DNA of 64,000 bases, taken from assembly GCA_016209015.1 (NCBI GenBank), contig JACQWY010000032.1:62001-126000 (forward strand), written 5' to 3'. The stretch comes from Gammaproteobacteria bacterium (lineage in GTDB: Bacteria; Pseudomonadota; Gammaproteobacteria; Ga0077536). A program made the position numbers and the translations under genes. Positions 17,532 to 26,464 of the stretch are shown one piece after another. How positions within the stretch are numbered: position 1 is the stretch's first letter; each line of letters begins with the position of its first letter. Below the pieces are notes generated by a model. That model worked only from the letters and a program-made list of their open reading frames with translations. It ran no database searches and was not told the DNA's origin.

Positions 17532-17547
17532 CGTGAAAGTGTTCACA
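17532..17547. promoter_or_regulatory. Candidate CRP/Vfr binding site
   Basis: CGTGA-N6-TCACA matches the CRP consensus at 9 of 10 positions. It lies 122 bases before the start of a small unknown gene and after the TIGR03790 stop, in a 269-base gap that otherwise holds no recognised feature. Confidence 0.6.
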
Positions 17548-17668
17548 CAATGCGGGGCCGAACCCGTAATCCGTCGCAACACGCCGCGCCGATAAGGGAA
17601 ACAATCGCCACCTGGAACGGCCCTTGCGTCATGACTCGAGAGAACACATACCACCACCGGAGCATTGC

Positions 17669-17878
17669 ATGAAACCCGACTACCAGTTCGAGAGGGCGAT
17701 TGCCCGATTCGCTGGGTATCACGACATGAACGGCGAGTTCGTTCCGTTCGAGACGGCCGACGAAGTGTTCACGCGCGCCCGACGTCTCGGCGCCCGCGTA
17801 CTCCTGCGTCTGCATTTGTCCGACGATCGCCGGCTCGAGGGCCTGTTCTACACGAACGATCGGAGCCTCAGCGGCTAG
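17669..17878 (+). CDS. Small hypothetical protein
   Basis: The 69-residue protein begins MKPDYQFERA, with a GGAG-like site upstream. It has mixed helical and strand character with segments EFVPFETADEVFTRA and VLLRLHLSDDR. It resembles no family I can name. A candidate CRP site lies upstream. The frame is short but has codon use like its neighbours. It could be a small regulatory or accessory protein; function unknown. Confidence 0.5.
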   Translation: MKPDYQFERAIARFAGYHDMNGEFVPFETADEVFTRARRLGARVLLRLHLSDDRRLEGLFYTNDRSLSG

Positions 17879-17974
17879 CCCCGGCGCTCTGCCGCCGCCG
17901 CCCCGACGCTGGCCAAACGGGGGGCGAGCGGCGATCATGTCGCTCCCACCATTTTCCACGGGAGCGCCAGGCCA

Positions 17975-18688
17975 GTGTCCCGCAGCGGAACATTCCCCCG
18001 CCTCTTCCTCGCCTTCGCCACCGTGCTCGCCGGCTGCTCGGAGCCCACCGATGAAAGCCTCTTTCCTCTCACGCCGGGCCGCAATTGGTACTACCAGGCC
18101 CGCACCGTCGTGCGCGACGAACCGCACGCACAACGCATCGTCATCGCGAACACCGTAGCGAAGGACGTCCCTGGCGCGAAGCTCGCGACCCAGCGCCGGC
18201 AGATGGCGTGGGACTACTACTTCAAGGAGACGGAACGCGGCATCTTCCGCATCGGCAGCACCGATCGCCGCGAGAACGGGCCGCGCACCGCCGAAGAGGA
18301 AGTGATGATCCTGCCGCACGATGTGAAGGAGGGTAGCTCGTGGCGCATGACGAGCCGCCTCGAGCTCGTCGAGAGTCGCACGTTCTCGGCCGACGACAGG
18401 ATCGTCGGACGCTACTACCCCGTACATCTCACCGCGCGGGTCGCCGCGCGGGACGAAAGCGTGAAAGTCCCTGCCGGTGCGTTCGCCCACTGCGTGCGCG
18501 TCGACGCAACGGGTGAAACGAGCGTGCGCGTCGATCGCGGCTATGGCACCGCGCCCGTGAAGGTCACGCAGCAGGACTGGTATGCACCGGGCGTCGGTCT
18601 CGTGAAATCGACGCGCCTCGAGCACTCCGACAGCACGTTCCTGCGTCCCGGCACTTACGATCAGGAGCTCGTCTCCTTCGAACGCTGA
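17975..18688 (+). CDS. Putative lipoprotein
   Basis: The 237-residue protein starts at GTG 17975 with a lipoprotein signal peptide: basic MSRSGTFPR, hydrophobic [11 protein letters not shown] and lipobox LAGC at ~18-21, so Cys21 would be acylated. The mature domain starts with [11 protein letters not shown], followed by beta-rich repeats ([37 protein letters not shown]). That pattern is seen in conserved lipoproteins of unknown function that may fold as a beta barrel or sandwich. It precedes trpE by ~105 bases, probably without functional linkage. Confidence 0.75.
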   Translation: MSRSGTFPRLFLAFATVLAGCSEPTDESLFPLTPGRNWYYQARTVVRDEPHAQRIVIANTVAKDVPGAKLATQRRQMAWDYYFKETERGIFRIGSTDRRENGPRTAEEEVMILPHDVKEGSSWRMTSRLELVESRTFSADDRIVGRYYPVHLTARVAARDESVKVPAGAFAHCVRVDATGETSVRVDRGYGTAPVKVTQQDWYAPGVGLVKSTRLEHSDSTFLRPGTYDQELVSFER

Positions 18689-18794
18689 GCCTGCCCGCGC
18701 GGTTGTGCGGGGGCGGGGGCTGCTTTACCCTAGCCGCCCATCGCGGAACGCCCGGGCCGCGGCCGGACCCGCATCCACAACCGACAGAACCGCA

Positions 18795-20285
18795 ATGACT
18801 CCACAAGAACTCGCCTCACTCGCCGCGCAGGGCTATAACCGCGTGCCGATCATCCGCCACGTGCTGGCGGATCTCGACACGCCGCTCAGCGTGTATCTCA
18901 AGCTCGCCGCCGGTCCATACAGTTGCCTGCTGGAGTCGGTCGAAGGCGGCGAGAAGTGGGGACGCTATTCGATCATCGGGCTGCCGGCGCGCCAGATCCT
19001 GCGCGTGCGCGGTCACGACGTGGAGCTCGTGGTCGACGGCGCGGTGCACGAACGCCACACGCTCGCCGATCCGCTCGCGTTCATCCGCGATTTCCACGGC
19101 CGCTTCAAGGCCGCGGATCATGCGATCGGCCGTTTCGCGGGCGGGCTCGTCGGTTATTTCGGCTACGACACGATGCGCTACGTCGAACCGCGGCTCGAGC
19201 GCAGCACGCCGCGCGATACGCTCGCCACGCCCGACATCCTGCTGATGGTTGCCGACGAGTTCGTGGTGTTCGACAACCTGAAGGGCGAGATGCGCCTCGT
19301 CTGCTATGTCGATCCGAACGAAGCCGACGTGCTCGCGCGAGCCGAATCACGGCTCGATGAGCTCATGAAGCGCCTCGCCGAGCCGGTCGTGCCTCCGGCA
19401 CACGTGACGCGTGCCGCGCCGGTCAGCGAAGCGGACTTCGTTTCGGAGTTCGGGCGCGAGGCGTTCATGGGGGCAGTGGAGCGCATCAAGCATTACATCG
19501 TCGACGGTGACGTCATGCAGGTCGTGCCCTCGCAGCGCATGTCGATTCCGCTGGCCGCGCCGCCGATCGACGTCTACCGCGCGCTGCGCCATCTGAACCC
19601 TTCGCCGTATCTTTTCTACTTCGATCTCGAGACGTTCCAGATCGCGGGTTCTTCGCCCGAGATCCTGGTGCGCCTCGACGATTGCACGGTCACGACGCGC
19701 CCGCTCGCCGGCACCCGCCGCCGCGGGGCGACGCGGGAAGAGGATCTCGCGCTCGAGAAGGAGCTGCTCGCCGATCCGAAGGAAATCGCCGAGCACCTCA
19801 TGCTCATCGACCTCGGCCGCAACGACATCGGCCGCGTCGCGCAGACCGGTTCGGTGCGCGTCACGGAGAAGATGGTGATCGAGCGCTATTCGCACGTCAT
19901 GCATATTTCCTCGAACGTCGAAGGACGACTCCTGCCGGGGCGGGATGCGATCGACGTGCTGCGCGCGACGCTGCCGGTCGGCACGCTCTCCGGCGCGCCG
20001 AAGATCCGCGCCATGGAAATCATCGACGAGCTCGAGCCGGTCAAGCGCGGCGTCTACGGCGGCGCTGTCGGCTATCTCTCGTGGAACGGCAACATGGATA
20101 CTGCGATCGCGATCCGCACCGCCGTGATCAAGGACAGCCGGCTCTACATCCAGGCGGGGTGTGGCGTGGTCGCGGATTCCGTGCCCGAGACGGAATGGGA
20201 GGAGACGATCAGCAAGGGCCGGGCGATGTTCCGCGCGGTGGCGATGGCGGAACGCGGGTTGACGGCGGAGCCGCGTTCGAAGTGA
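18795..20285 (+). CDS. trpE: Anthranilate synthase component I
   Basis: The 496-residue protein matches TrpE. The N-terminal half includes the LLES...GRYSIIG feedback-binding region. The chorismate-binding half includes [70 protein letters not shown] and [18 protein letters not shown]. It makes anthranilate from chorismate with ammonia supplied by TrpG. trpG is not in the window; the gene downstream is convergent, so trpE stands alone here. No leader peptide with tandem Trp codons is evident in the 106 bases upstream. Confidence 0.95.
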   Translation: MTPQELASLAAQGYNRVPIIRHVLADLDTPLSVYLKLAAGPYSCLLESVEGGEKWGRYSIIGLPARQILRVRGHDVELVVDGAVHERHTLADPLAFIRDFHGRFKAADHAIGRFAGGLVGYFGYDTMRYVEPRLERSTPRDTLATPDILLMVADEFVVFDNLKGEMRLVCYVDPNEADVLARAESRLDELMKRLAEPVVPPAHVTRAAPVSEADFVSEFGREAFMGAVERIKHYIVDGDVMQVVPSQRMSIPLAAPPIDVYRALRHLNPSPYLFYFDLETFQIAGSSPEILVRLDDCTVTTRPLAGTRRRGATREEDLALEKELLADPKEIAEHLMLIDLGRNDIGRVAQTGSVRVTEKMVIERYSHVMHISSNVEGRLLPGRDAIDVLRATLPVGTLSGAPKIRAMEIIDELEPVKRGVYGGAVGYLSWNGNMDTAIAIRTAVIKDSRLYIQAGCGVVADSVPETEWEETISKGRAMFRAVAMAERGLTAEPRSK

Positions 20286-20293
20286 TGCCGAAC

Positions 20294-20321
20294 GCAACGC
20301 CCGGCACCGGCCGGGCGTTGC
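20294..20321. terminator. Palindromic hairpin between trpE and the biotin-carrier gene
   Basis: GCAACGCCCGGC and GCCGGGCGTTGC form a perfect 12-bp stem with a 4-base loop in the 45-base gap between two convergent stop codons. No T tract is present, but it is well placed for bidirectional termination. Confidence 0.6.
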
Positions 20322-20330
20322 TGTCGAAGC

Positions 20331-20549
20331 TCAGTCGATGACGACGGCGATGAAGCCGGCGTCGAGGCCCTCCTCGCCTTCCGCGATGTTCACCGCGGTC
20401 ACGGTGCCGTCGGCAGGCGCCTCGTGCGGCACTTCCATCTTCATCACTTCCATGATGAAGAGCGTGTCTCCCGCTTTGACCTTGTCACCCGGCTTGACGA
20501 GCACCTTCCACATATTGCCCGCCGTCTGCAGTTCCACCTCATGCGCCAT
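20331..20549 (-). CDS. Biotin carrier (BCCP-like) protein
   Basis: The 72-residue protein is a stand-alone biotinyl domain with the biotinylation site EVMKMEV (Lys37) and the flanking PGDKVKAGD and PADGTV turns typical of biotin carriers. The start at 20549 gives the minimal domain. It is the last gene of the four-gene minus-strand operon (biotin carboxylase, AHS1, AHS2, carrier) and would shuttle carboxybiotin between the carboxylase and the carboxyltransferase. It lacks the Pro/Ala-rich N-terminal arm of AccB, so it is not the fatty-acid synthesis BCCP. Confidence 0.9.
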   Translation of the reverse strand: MAHEVELQTAGNMWKVLVKPGDKVKAGDTLFIMEVMKMEVPHEAPADGTVTAVNIAEGEEGLDAGFIAVVID

Positions 20550-20566
20550 GTCTGAAAATCTCCCGC

Positions 20567-21535
20567 TTACTCGATGCTCTGTTCGGTGCAAATCGCCTTG
20601 ATCTCGCGCGCGCGCTGCTGGGCCTCCTCGACGGTGAGGAGCTGGAAACGATAGATCTCGCCCGGCTTCGACTGGCCGAGCTTCCAGAAGCCGCATTGCG
20701 GCACCGTGTATGGATTGATGAAACCACCGCCGTCGGGCGCGTCGTTCACGAGGATGATCGGCGTCTGTCCGGCGAGATTGATCGCGCCGACAGGATAACC
20801 GTGGTCGACGATGTTCGACGGGATCGACCCGTGCTCCGGGCGCTTGTTGTATGCCTTTTCCGTGAACGACCACTCCGGGCCGTCGAGGCGGAACCCCGAG
20901 CGGTCGCTCTTCGAGGAGAGCTTCCAGTCCGTCGTGAGAAAACGCTCCTGGCCCGCCGCGTCGATCCAGTCGTCGTTCGGGCCGGCGCAGACGTCGACGT
21001 CCCAGCGCTTGTCGGTGCGGATCGGCGGACGCGCGTCCGCCTTCACGCGCCGGCCGGCAACGCCCTTGCCGTCACCGATGGGCAGCGTCTGTCCGGCCTT
21101 GATCGCGTGGCCCCCCATGCCGCCGATGCCGCCCTTGTGGAACGTCGAGCGCGAGCCGAAGAAGACCTCGTTGCGGATGCCGCCGGCAATCGCGATATAG
21201 GCGCGCGCGCCGAGCTTCGCGAACGTCATCTCGAGCGTCTGTCCCGCGCGCACCGCGACGCTCTCCCACATCGGAATCGGAGTGCCGTCGAGCTTCGGCT
21301 GCATTTCTGCGCCGGTCACGGCGATGACTCCGTCGCGCTGGAATTTGAGCGTCGGCCCGATGAACTGACATTCGAGCCCCGCTTCGCCCGGCGGGTTGCC
21401 GACGAGCACGTTCGCGAGGCGGAACGACCACGAGTCCATCGGCCCCGACCACGGAAAGCCGAAGCGCAGATAGGCGAAACGCCCGGGCCAGTCCTGGATG
21501 CTCGTCTCGAGACCCGGCTTGATCACTTCCAACAT
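20567..21535 (-). CDS. Carboxyltransferase subunit, AHS2/PxpC/KipA type
   Basis: The 322-residue protein has the allophanate-hydrolase-subunit-2 fold markers: MLEVIKPGLETSIQDWPGR at the start, GFPWSGPMD, NPPGEAGLE and the C-terminal DGPEWSF, EHGSIPSN and GAINLAGQTPIILVNDAPD segments. In PxpC this subunit works with PxpB in 5-oxoprolinase; in urea carboxylase it is the second half of the carboxyltransferase. Here it sits between AHS1 and the biotin carrier with 11- and 17-base gaps, so it probably forms part of a biotin-dependent carboxylase. Substrate unknown. Confidence 0.88.
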   Translation of the reverse strand: MLEVIKPGLETSIQDWPGRFAYLRFGFPWSGPMDSWSFRLANVLVGNPPGEAGLECQFIGPTLKFQRDGVIAVTGAEMQPKLDGTPIPMWESVAVRAGQTLEMTFAKLGARAYIAIAGGIRNEVFFGSRSTFHKGGIGGMGGHAIKAGQTLPIGDGKGVAGRRVKADARPPIRTDKRWDVDVCAGPNDDWIDAAGQERFLTTDWKLSSKSDRSGFRLDGPEWSFTEKAYNKRPEHGSIPSNIVDHGYPVGAINLAGQTPIILVNDAPDGGGFINPYTVPQCGFWKLGQSKPGEIYRFQLLTVEEAQQRAREIKAICTEQSIE

Positions 21536-21546
21536 GTCTACGTCCC

Positions 21547-22419
21547 TCAGAATCTGGCGTTCGGGTCGAGGGTCTTCACCCAGGCCCGATAGCTCGCGAG
21601 CGAAATCTTCTGATAGCCCACCACGTTCATTTCGTAGGTGCCTTCCTCGCACTTGCGCTCGATCTCCGCGAACTCTTCGAGCGTGATGTGCACGAACTTC
21701 AGGCGATCGGTCGGCCTGAGCAGGTAGGGCGCTTCCTTGAACGGCTTCAGGCGCTGCTGCATGTCCCAGATCGGCACCGGTGTGCGCGCGAAGATCTGGT
21801 AGCCGCCGGGACCGTCGACGGGATAGATCGCCGTCGCACCCCCGCCCATGCCGATCGTGCCCTTGTGCGTGAACGTGCGCGGCGGGTTGTACTTCGGTGC
21901 GAACAGACGGCAGCGCGGGTCGAGCGGCATCATGAACGGCGTGCCCGGCCAGAAGCCGAGCGCCGCGACCCAGTATTCCGTGCCCGAGTGCACGCGCACG
22001 AGCTGCTGCGCGTCCTCGAGATTGTTCAGCTTCGCGACGAATTCCGGATCGCGCTCCTTGTCCGGATTGATCTTCTCGAGATACTGATCGATGGCCGCGC
22101 TGCTCCACGGATCGAGATAGACCGCGGGCATGTAGATGAGCCGGCTGTCGAGCTCGACTTCATCCGTGGTCGAGACGGACTTGAGCAGGCGGGACAGCTC
22201 GGTCTTCAGGTCGTTGTACGAAATGACGTCCGAATCGTAGTGAACGAGGGAGGCCGAGAAGGACGGCATGCACTCCATGACGCCTTTGATGTTGTGCTCC
22301 ACGATGGCGTGGCCCAGCTCCTGGGCCTTGAAGTTCAGCTCGAGATTCAGCTCGTCGCCGAACTCGATCTCGATGAAGCAATCCCCGCCAGGCAGGAACC
22401 GCGGCTCGTCGTACATCAT
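21547..22419 (-). CDS. Carboxyltransferase subunit, AHS1/PxpB/KipI type
   Basis: The 290-residue protein has the AHS1/KipI pattern: a start with PRFLPGGDCFIEIEFGD, the middle VHSGTEYWVAALGFWPGTPF and the end GGATAIYPVDGPGGYQIFARTPVPIWD. It is about 70 residues longer than E. coli PxpB, mostly in the middle (~100-150) and at the C-terminus (~250-290). The length and the operon suggest the urea-carboxylase-like subgroup rather than 5-oxoprolinase proper. It pairs with the AHS2 gene 11 bases downstream. Confidence 0.87.
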   Translation of the reverse strand: MMYDEPRFLPGGDCFIEIEFGDELNLELNFKAQELGHAIVEHNIKGVMECMPSFSASLVHYDSDVISYNDLKTELSRLLKSVSTTDEVELDSRLIYMPAVYLDPWSSAAIDQYLEKINPDKERDPEFVAKLNNLEDAQQLVRVHSGTEYWVAALGFWPGTPFMMPLDPRCRLFAPKYNPPRTFTHKGTIGMGGGATAIYPVDGPGGYQIFARTPVPIWDMQQRLKPFKEAPYLLRPTDRLKFVHITLEEFAEIERKCEEGTYEMNVVGYQKISLASYRAWVKTLDPNARF

Positions 22420-22454
22420 ACGGAAGATTCTCCCTTGGTCTCGGCGTCTCCGCG

Positions 22455-23816
22455 TCAGCTCGTGAGGTCGGCCTTGTAGGCGTCGATGAAGCCCGTGTAG
22501 ACGTCACCGCGCCGAAACACCTCGTGCTCCATGAGCCTGCGCAGGAAGTCCACATTATTCCAGATACCTTCGATACGCGTCGACCGGAGCGCGAGCTCGG
22601 CGGCGTCGAGCGCGGCGAGCCGCGTCTCGCCCCAGCACACGAGCTTCGCGATCATCGGATCGTAGAAGGCGGTGATCACGTCCCCGTGGCGCACGCCCGT
22701 GTCGACCCGCACGTGCTCGCCGGGCTCGGGAAGATGCAGCGTCGTCAGCGTGCCCGGGGAAGGCAGGAACATCTTCGCCGGGTTCTCCGCGTAGAGGCGG
22801 CATTCGACGGCATGGCCGCGGCTCTTGATCGTGTCCTGCGTGACCGCCGAGAGATCGTCGCCGCGGGCGAGCCTGATCTGCAGCTCGACGAGGTCGAAAC
22901 CGGTGATCATCTCGGTGACCGGATGCTCGACCTGGATGCGCGTGTTCATCTCGAGGAAGAAATATTCGAAGCTCGCGGCGTCGACGATGAATTCGACCGT
23001 GCCGGCGCCCGCATAGCGCTGACTCTGCGCGAGCGCGACCGCGGCCTGCGCCATGCGGCGGCGGACTTCCTCGGGAAGCCCCGGCGCGGGTGATTCTTCG
23101 ACGACTTTCTGAAAGCGGCGCTGGGTCGAGCAGTCGCGCTCGAAGAGATGGACGGCGCGGCCGTCGCCGAAGCCGAAGACCTGAATCTCGACGTGGCGGG
23201 CCTTGGGCAGGAAGCGCTCGAGGAACACCGTGCCGTCGCCGAACGAGCGCTGCGCCATCGTCTGCGTCGCCTCGGCGACCTTCACGACTTCGTCCGCGTG
23301 CTGGACGAGGCGCATGCCGATGCCGCCGCCACCCGCGGACGCTTTCACGAGCAGCGGATAGCCGACCGCGTCCGCAGCCTCGACGAGGCCGCCGAGCTCA
23401 CCCGTCGGGAAGCGCGGCGAACCGGGGACGACCGGCACGCCGGCCGCGGATGCGAGGCCGCGCGCGCGCTCTTTGTCACCCATCGCTTCGATCTGTTCCG
23501 GCGTCGGGCCGATCCAGGTCATGCCGGCGGCCGCCACTTCACGCGCGAACCCGCTGTTCTCGGCGAGGAAACCATAGCCGGGATGGACCGCGTCCGCGCC
23601 GGTCTGCCGCGCGGCAGCGAGGAGGTTGTCGACCCGCAGGTAGCTCTCGGCGGGCTTGGACGGACCGATCGCGACGGCTTCGTCGGCGCGCTCGACGTGC
23701 AGCGCGTTCTTGTCCGCTTCGGAATACACGGCAACGGCCTTCAGGCCGAGCTCGTGCGCGCTGCGGATGATGCGGCAGGCAATCTCGCCGCGGTTGGCAA
23801 TCAGGATCTTGTGCAT
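22455..23816 (-). CDS. Biotin carboxylase subunit
   Basis: The 453-residue protein has the biotin carboxylase fold: N-terminal ILIANRGEIACRIIR, PGYGFLAEN, an ATP-grasp region with the Gly-rich loop KASAGGGGIGMR at ~160-170, ERDCSTQRRFQKVVEE, and MNTRIQVEHPVTE. It uses ATP and bicarbonate to carboxylate biotin on the carrier. It is the first gene of the four-gene operon. The length matches AccC, but the context with AHS1/AHS2 rather than accB or accAD argues for a dedicated carboxylase. Confidence 0.9.
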   Translation of the reverse strand: MHKILIANRGEIACRIIRSAHELGLKAVAVYSEADKNALHVERADEAVAIGPSKPAESYLRVDNLLAAARQTGADAVHPGYGFLAENSGFAREVAAAGMTWIGPTPEQIEAMGDKERARGLASAAGVPVVPGSPRFPTGELGGLVEAADAVGYPLLVKASAGGGGIGMRLVQHADEVVKVAEATQTMAQRSFGDGTVFLERFLPKARHVEIQVFGFGDGRAVHLFERDCSTQRRFQKVVEESPAPGLPEEVRRRMAQAAVALAQSQRYAGAGTVEFIVDAASFEYFFLEMNTRIQVEHPVTEMITGFDLVELQIRLARGDDLSAVTQDTIKSRGHAVECRLYAENPAKMFLPSPGTLTTLHLPEPGEHVRVDTGVRHGDVITAFYDPMIAKLVCWGETRLAALDAAELALRSTRIEGIWNNVDFLRRLMEHEVFRRGDVYTGFIDAYKADLTS

Positions 23817-23942
23817 CGTGGCGGTGTCCCGTGTTCGGAGGGACTCGGTGGTCCCTGCATCGCAGGCGCCATGCTAGACGACGGGCTTTTCCCTTGTAAA
23901 TGCGGCAGCCGCGTCGCTACGGCTGTGCGCTCGCCGCATGCT

Positions 23943-23950
23943 GGTATACT
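23943..23950 (+). promoter_or_regulatory. Extended -10 promoter for gshA
   Basis: GGTATACT, preceded by T, gives a TGG-TATACT extended -10 element about 56 bases before the gshA start. The -35 region is poor, as expected of extended -10 promoters. It lies in the divergent gap between the carboxylase operon and gshA. Confidence 0.5.
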
Positions 23951-24005
23951 ACGGCGCCCTTGCCTGGCGGTCTTCCGTCCCCTGCAGATGAAGAGTGTTG
24001 GCAGC

Positions 24006-25598
24006 ATGATGTACGCACACGCCGAACGGATGATCGCGGCGCTCGACCGGGCGGGCGCGCGCGGGCTGTTGCACCTCGGCCGGAAAGGGCTGGAGAAAGA
24101 GAGTCTGCGCATCCGCCGCGACGGCGCGATCGCGACCTCGCCGCACCCCGAGGCCTGGGGCTCGGCGCTCACTCACCCGTATCTCACCACGGACTATTCG
24201 GAAGCGCTCGCGGAGCTCATCACCCCCGCACTGACCGAGACGCCGGACGTCTGCGAGTTCCTGCACGCGATCCACCAGTTCCTCTACGCGCACCTCACCG
24301 AGGACGAGCTCCTGTGGTGTGCGAGCATGCCCTGCGCCGCACAGGACGATCGCGCGATTCCGCTCGCCGAATACGGCAGCTCGAATCTCGGCCGCATGAA
24401 ACACGTCTACCGCGTCGGCCTCGACTATCGCTACGGCCGACGCATGCAGGCCATTGCGGGCGTGCACTTCAACTATTCGCTGCCGCTCGATTTCTGGCCG
24501 CTGTATCAGGCGCTGCGCGCCGACCGCCGCACGCAACGCGAATTCATGGACGAGTGCTACTTCGCGCTGATCCGCAATTTCCGCCGGATGGGCTGGCTCG
24601 TCCCGCTGCTGTTCGGCACATCGCCGGCACTCTGCAGCTCCTTCCTCGCGGGACGCACCACGCGCTTCAAACCGCTCGATCGCTGTACGCACTTCCTGCC
24701 CTATGCGACTTCGCTGCGCATGAGCGACATCGGTTACAAGAACAAGAACCAGGCGGCGCTGAAGATTTCCTACGACAGTCTCGCGCAGTACGTCGCAAGT
24801 CTCGGCAGGGCGATCCGCACGCCGTATCCGGAATACGAGGCGATCGGGCTCTTCGACGGTGGGCAACGCATCCAGCTCAATTCGAACGTGCTGCAGATCG
24901 AGAACGAGTTCTACAGCTTCGTGCGCCCCAAGCGCACCATCCGCAGCGGCGAGAAGCCGAGCGTGGCGTTGCGCGAACGCGGCGTCGAATACGTCGAGAT
25001 GCGCGCGCTCGACGTCTATCCGTTCGAACCGACCGGCGTCTATGACCTGCAGCTCCGTTTCCTCGAAGCCTTTCTCATTCTCTGCCTGTTGGCGGAGAGT
25101 CCCCCGATCTCGCCGGAGGAGCAGGCAGCGATCGAGTACAACGAGCTCACGGTGGCGCTGCGTGGTCGCGAGCCCGGACTCGAGTTGCTCGTGGGCGGCG
25201 GGCGCCGTGCCGCGCTCGACTGGGCGCGCGACATCGTCGATGCCGTGCTGCCGATTTGCGACATGCTGGATGCGGGCCGCGCGGATGCGGCGTACGTGTC
25301 GGCCCAGCGGCTGCAGAGCGAGACGCTCGCGGATCCGGAGCGTCTGCCTTCGGCGCGCCTGCTCGCCGAAATGCGCGCGAGTCAGATGCCGTTCTCGGAG
25401 TACATGTCCGCGCTCTCGCGCCAGCATGCCGGCTATTTCCGCACCCGCCCGCTGGACACCGCGCGCGCCGCGGAATTCGAGAAGCTCGCGGCGGACTCGC
25501 GCGCCGAACAACGTGCGATCGAAGCCGCCGATCGTCTGTCCTTCGAGGAATACCTCGAAGCCTATTTCGCGGAGCGGCTGCCCGAGGCCTCAGCCTAG
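24006..25598 (+). CDS. gshA: Glutamate-cysteine ligase
   Basis: The 530-residue protein matches GshA of the gammaproteobacterial type over its full length (E. coli ~518). It has GRKGLEKESLRI at ~29-40, TTDYSEALAELITP, GVHFNYSLP, SLRMSDIGYKNKNQ, YVEMRALDVYPFEP and QHAGYF. It makes gamma-glutamylcysteine, the first step of glutathione synthesis, in the cytoplasm. Tandem ATGs occur at 24006 and 24009 and another at 23988; 24006 has an AAGAG sequence upstream. The gene ends convergently over a methyltransferase gene by 9 bases. Confidence 0.95.
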   Translation: MMYAHAERMIAALDRAGARGLLHLGRKGLEKESLRIRRDGAIATSPHPEAWGSALTHPYLTTDYSEALAELITPALTETPDVCEFLHAIHQFLYAHLTEDELLWCASMPCAAQDDRAIPLAEYGSSNLGRMKHVYRVGLDYRYGRRMQAIAGVHFNYSLPLDFWPLYQALRADRRTQREFMDECYFALIRNFRRMGWLVPLLFGTSPALCSSFLAGRTTRFKPLDRCTHFLPYATSLRMSDIGYKNKNQAALKISYDSLAQYVASLGRAIRTPYPEYEAIGLFDGGQRIQLNSNVLQIENEFYSFVRPKRTIRSGEKPSVALRERGVEYVEMRALDVYPFEPTGVYDLQLRFLEAFLILCLLAESPPISPEEQAAIEYNELTVALRGREPGLELLVGGGRRAALDWARDIVDAVLPICDMLDAGRADAAYVSAQRLQSETLADPERLPSARLLAEMRASQMPFSEYMSALSRQHAGYFRTRPLDTARAAEFEKLAADSRAEQRAIEAADRLSFEEYLEAYFAERLPEASA

Positions 25599-26183
25599 GG
25601 CATCGAGCGCGTAAATCACGAGATCGGCGCGCCGGCTCAACCACACGCCGCCGCCCGCGTTCTTGAAGTGCGGTTTCAGATTCCGTCGATACCATGCGGC
25701 GGAGCGGATGTGGACGTCGGTATCGGTACGTTCCTGATCGCAGTTCTCGTCGAAGTCCTCGCGGGTCAGCACCGAGAGGTAGAGCATCCCGCGACTGAGC
25801 GCGGCCAGGCGTTCGATCGCCAGCGCCGCCTCCTTCGCGTCCAGATACTGCAGGACGTCGTGGCAGATCACGAGATCGAAGGGCTCGTCGGCGCTGAAGT
25901 CGAGAATCGAGGTCTGCACCCAGCCGTACTTCCGGCACGCGTACTCCGAGACTTCGATGCCGGTGAACTCCGCTTCGGGATACGCCTTGGCGAGCAGGCG
26001 CTGGAACTGGCCCCGTCCGCAGCCGACGTCGAGCACGCGGGCGATGGGCTGTTGCAGGACGCGGGCATAGGCCGCGATGAACGCCGTGAGGTCCTTGTAG
26101 TAGGCCATGTCCGCGACCCGCGTGTCGGGATGTTCGTAGAAACGTGCGTAATAGGCTTCGTCGAAGCGCTTCGATGAGGACAC
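25590..26183 (-). CDS. Class I SAM-dependent methyltransferase
   Basis: The 197-residue protein contains the SAM-binding motif I VLDVGCGRGQFQ at ~50-61, an acidic residue at the end of strand 2 (TGIEVSEYA) and motif IV FDLVICHDVLQYL. Methylated substrate unknown. GTG 26183 is chosen because GGAG lies 8 bases before it and the product begins in a family-like RFDEAYYARFYEHP segment; a longer frame to 26282 adds an unconserved basic tail. Confidence 0.82.
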   Translation of the reverse strand: MSSSKRFDEAYYARFYEHPDTRVADMAYYKDLTAFIAAYARVLQQPIARVLDVGCGRGQFQRLLAKAYPEAEFTGIEVSEYACRKYGWVQTSILDFSADEPFDLVICHDVLQYLDAKEAALAIERLAALSRGMLYLSVLTREDFDENCDQERTDTDVHIRSAAWYRRNLKPHFKNAGGGVWLSRRADLVIYALDALG

Positions 26184-26267
26184 CGGGCGGACTCCAGGAG
26201 GTGGGACGCAAGAAATTGCAATTGCCCGCCGATAGCTCGACTGTCGGGGCCGATTCGGCGCACATCT

Positions 26268-26283
26268 ACTGATATTTTTCACA
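26268..26283. promoter_or_regulatory. Weak candidate CRP half-site pair upstream of fimV
   Basis: ACTGA-N6-TCACA keeps 8 of 10 CRP consensus positions and sits in the AT-richest part of the 281-base gap between the methyltransferase and fimV. It could regulate either gene. Confidence 0.3.
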
Positions 26284-26464
26284 ATCTTATCAGACGAGCG
26301 GGAATAACATGGCCTTGGATGAGTCCCGAACGATCCCGGGACGTGCGTGAAAGCGGCCGGCCAGCCTCGTGCCCGACCGGTCGTGCTCCGAAGAGCGGCG
26401 AAGGGACTCTTCGCGAGCTGGAACAGGGAACAACAGCCCGACCTGAATCCGGGAGCGGATTGCC

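Noticed and set aside
20331..23816. Calling the operon acetyl-CoA carboxylase accBC or 5-oxoprolinase pxpBC
   Set aside because: The carrier lacks the AccB arm, AHS1/AHS2 are not acetyl-CoA carboxyltransferases, and pxpA is not present; the specific function is left open.
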